The notes under the pieces: model-generated
What the model was told of the DNA's origin: nothing
Seen by the model: only the letters and a program-made list of their open reading frames with translations
Database searches by the model: none
Position numbers and translations under genes: made by a program
In this document: positions 62,550-64,000 of the stretch, in pieces
Numbering within the stretch: position 1 is the first letter of the stretch
Layout of the letters: each line of letters opens with the position of its first letter
NCBI GenBank assembly: GCA_934219025.1
Contig: CAKQDG010000004.1
Coordinates: 5,096-69,095, forward strand
Length of the DNA: 64,000 bases
Source: an uncultured Prevotella sp.
GTDB taxonomy: Bacteria; Bacteroidota; Bacteroidia; Bacteroidales; Bacteroidaceae
Reading direction: 5' to 3'

Positions 62550-64000
62550 TTATATATTCTGAGTAGAGTTGTCGGCTGCAGCGCTGCCACTTCCCGTCTT
62601 GCGGTATTGACCGTGTTTCACTCTCACTGCGAGATGGTGGTCGATGAAGTGTTTTACGTAGCGATTTACTGTTCTTTCTCCGATATTTCTGTCTTTTGCA
62701 TATTCTTGGATATTTTGAAAAGTAAACTCTGTATCGAGCCAGTTATATAGTCTTTTTTCCTCCTCCTTCAGCGAATACACCCCGGCTGGCATCTCCATGC
62801 TCTCCTCGTCTACGAGAGCCGAGAATATCCTGGCGGTGTGGTTCACAAGGGTGTCCATGATTTTTAGCGTGATGTTGAAGTCCTGGTCGCTGCACATCAG
62901 CACCTGTTCGCCCTTTTGGAAAAGCGGTGCGCCGAACGGCCGTTCTGAAAACTTGCGCAGTATGCTGAGTATCATCGCTATGCGGAAGGCGGAGAGTCCC
63001 ATGCGGAACACAAAGCTCGTTATGCCGTCGCCGAGCATATAAAACTGCTCTGAGAGGGTGTCGGAGAAGAACTGGTTGAAGAGTTGCTGCTGATTGTCTT
63101 TCAACACGAACTGTATGCGCTGACTGCCGAGGTTGTTCATCAGGTGGAACAATTCGAGAGCCTCTTTCCCGGCGTCCGCCATCACCTCGTCGAGCGTCTT
63201 GTCCTGTCGGGTGAAGGGGTTGCGCCATTCCACTCGTCTGGTTAGCCCATAGAAGAGGAAACGCGATCCGAGTCCGTTTTCGAACGAGGGGAAGAGCTTT
63301 GGCAACTGTCCCGGTGTGCACGTGAGACACACGGCGAGCCGCGGTTCCTCAATCTCCACGTGAAGGTTGTCGCGCACGCGGTTCATCTGTATCGGTTCGT
63401 GGTGGAATGCGGCGCGCAGTCCTGCCGAATAGTCGCCGTAGTCGCTCAGGAGCGACTGACTGAGCACGTCGGCTTCGGTTTCGAACATAATGCCGCTGCC
63501 GCCGTTGGCTTCGAGAGCGAGATAGGCAGCCGATGCAGAGGAGTTGGCGGGAATCTGTGGCGAGCGGTATTTCGGTTCCTTGGGTTCCGGTCCGCGCTCC
63601 GCTCGCTTTGGCGAGCGCCCGCCCTTTGCCTCCCATTCAGAGTGCTCCTCGCGGTATCGGGCAAGCTCAGCCTCGTAGCCGCGCCTCACTTCGGTTTTCA
63701 AGGGCTTCAACACCTGCAGACAAGCCTGTATCTCGCCCTTGCGACTTGCTGCCGGACCGTAGAAGATGAAATAGAGTGGGGGATAGACCACGTGTCCGCC
63801 GTAGCATCCATAGAGATTTGGAATCATCCCCGAGAGAATCGCCAGCGTGCCGAGCAGAATCTTGTCGCTACCCTCGTCGTCGTCCATACATTCCACTATG
63901 GGACGGAGAAATTCGCACCACTCAAAGTGGTCAAAACTTCCACAAAACGTCTCCCCTTCCAAAATTGTTCTATTTTTCTCTGAATTGTTCGATTTTTCCA
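62550..64000 (-). CDS. DUF3987 primase/helicase-like protein (N-terminus outside window)
   Basis: At least 483 residues; the frame stays open to the right edge, so the N-terminal part, often a VirE/BT4734-type primase domain, lies outside. A P-loop-like motif reads FYGPAASRKGEIQ, differing from GKS/T. ETEADVLSQ, the sensor-like CLTCTPGQLPKL, and a C-terminal winged-helix segment (IQEYAKDRNIGERTVNRYVKHF) follow. DUF3987 proteins are found in mobile and variable Bacteroidota cassettes and are probably ATPases acting on DNA. A low-complexity, Arg/Glu/Pro-rich loop (around 63580-63660) interrupts the domain. Confidence 0.8.
   Translation of the reverse strand, partial: EKSNNSEKNRTILEGETFCGSFDHFEWCEFLRPIVECMDDDEGSDKILLGTLAILSGMIPNLYGCYGGHVVYPPLYFIFYGPAASRKGEIQACLQVLKPLKTEVRRGYEAELARYREEHSEWEAKGGRSPKRAERGPEPKEPKYRSPQIPANSSASAAYLALEANGGSGIMFETEADVLSQSLLSDYGDYSAGLRAAFHHEPIQMNRVRDNLHVEIEEPRLAVCLTCTPGQLPKLFPSFENGLGSRFLFYGLTRRVEWRNPFTRQDKTLDEVMADAGKEALELFHLMNNLGSQRIQFVLKDNQQQLFNQFFSDTLSEQFYMLGDGITSFVFRMGLSAFRIAMILSILRKFSERPFGAPLFQKGEQVLMCSDQDFNITLKIMDTLVNHTARIFSALVDEESMEMPAGVYSLKEEEKRLYNWLDTEFTFQNIQEYAKDRNIGERTVNRYVKHFIDHHLAVRVKHGQYRKTGSGSAAADNSTQNI

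Overview
The window looks like chromosomal DNA of a Bacteroidales bacterium, most likely Prevotella-like. The evidence is the RprX/RprY two-component pair, several Bacteroidota-restricted families (Porin_10-type outer-membrane protein, DUF4468, DUF4248, DUF3987), a fused FeoA-FeoB, an Rnf operon in the order B-C-D-G-E-A preceded by rseC, and repeated copies of the Bacteroidota promoter pattern TTTG - about 19 nt - TAnnTTTG. No rRNA, tRNA, CRISPR array, insertion sequence or phage structural gene was seen. Most of the window is ordinary core genome; the extreme right end is accessory in character.

Layout. 1-491: 3' end of a GH43-type glycoside hydrolase. 0.67-3.0 kb: rprX-rprY. 3.0-5.0 kb: mltG and a uridine phosphorylase. 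5.1-12.0 kb (minus): a probable six-gene operon, DUF4468 protein, 83-aa membrane protein, porin, aminotransferase, LolC/E-type permease, PD40-repeat protein. 12.2-15.8 kb (minus): 88-aa protein, acyltransferase, and a large lipoprotein amidase split by an inserted domain. 16.0-18.6 kb (plus): PPi-dependent phosphofructokinase and a GH25 lysozyme. 18.8-22.5 kb: hexuronate genes uxuA, an SDR-type mannonate oxidoreductase, and uxaB. 22.7-26.4 kb: acyl-CoA synthetase, GHL10 protein, 147-aa acidic protein. 26.5-32.3 kb: rseC and rnfBCDGEA. 32.5-33.5 kb: galE. 33.7-39.9 kb: menaquinone operon menI-F-D-B-C-E. 39.9-52.6 kb (minus): ettA, fucO, feoAB, an ABC ATPase, secA, a degenerate alkaline-phosphatase-fold protein and a DUF4105 membrane protein. 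52.7-56.7 kb (plus): coaX, an outer-membrane barrel, lptC and a CorC/HlyC protein. 56.7-61.8 kb (minus): a fused Nfn-like oxidoreductase and malic enzyme/phosphotransacetylase. 62.2-64.0 kb (minus): DUF4248 and a DUF3987 protein running off the window.

The metabolic genes fit an anaerobe that ferments plant or host polysaccharides. Uronates are routed toward KDG, glycolysis uses PPi-PFK, and lactaldehyde is reduced by FucO. Redox balance is handled by Rnf (ferredoxin/NAD), an Nfn-like NAD(P)H/ferredoxin flavoprotein and malic enzyme, with menaquinone as the membrane carrier.

The most unusual non-coding structures are: (i) an array of 9-bp GC-rich units with inverted halves at 62.0-62.18 kb, with a smaller relative at 55.3-55.4 kb that ends in a C8 tract just before a start codon; (ii) a 130-bp element at 59.19-59.32 kb with 16-bp perfect terminal inverted repeats enclosing three hairpins. 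Among proteins, the most unusual are the alkaline-phosphatase-fold protein lacking nearly all catalytic motifs and the amidase split by a golvesin-like domain. GC content rises clearly from the middle of the window to its right third.
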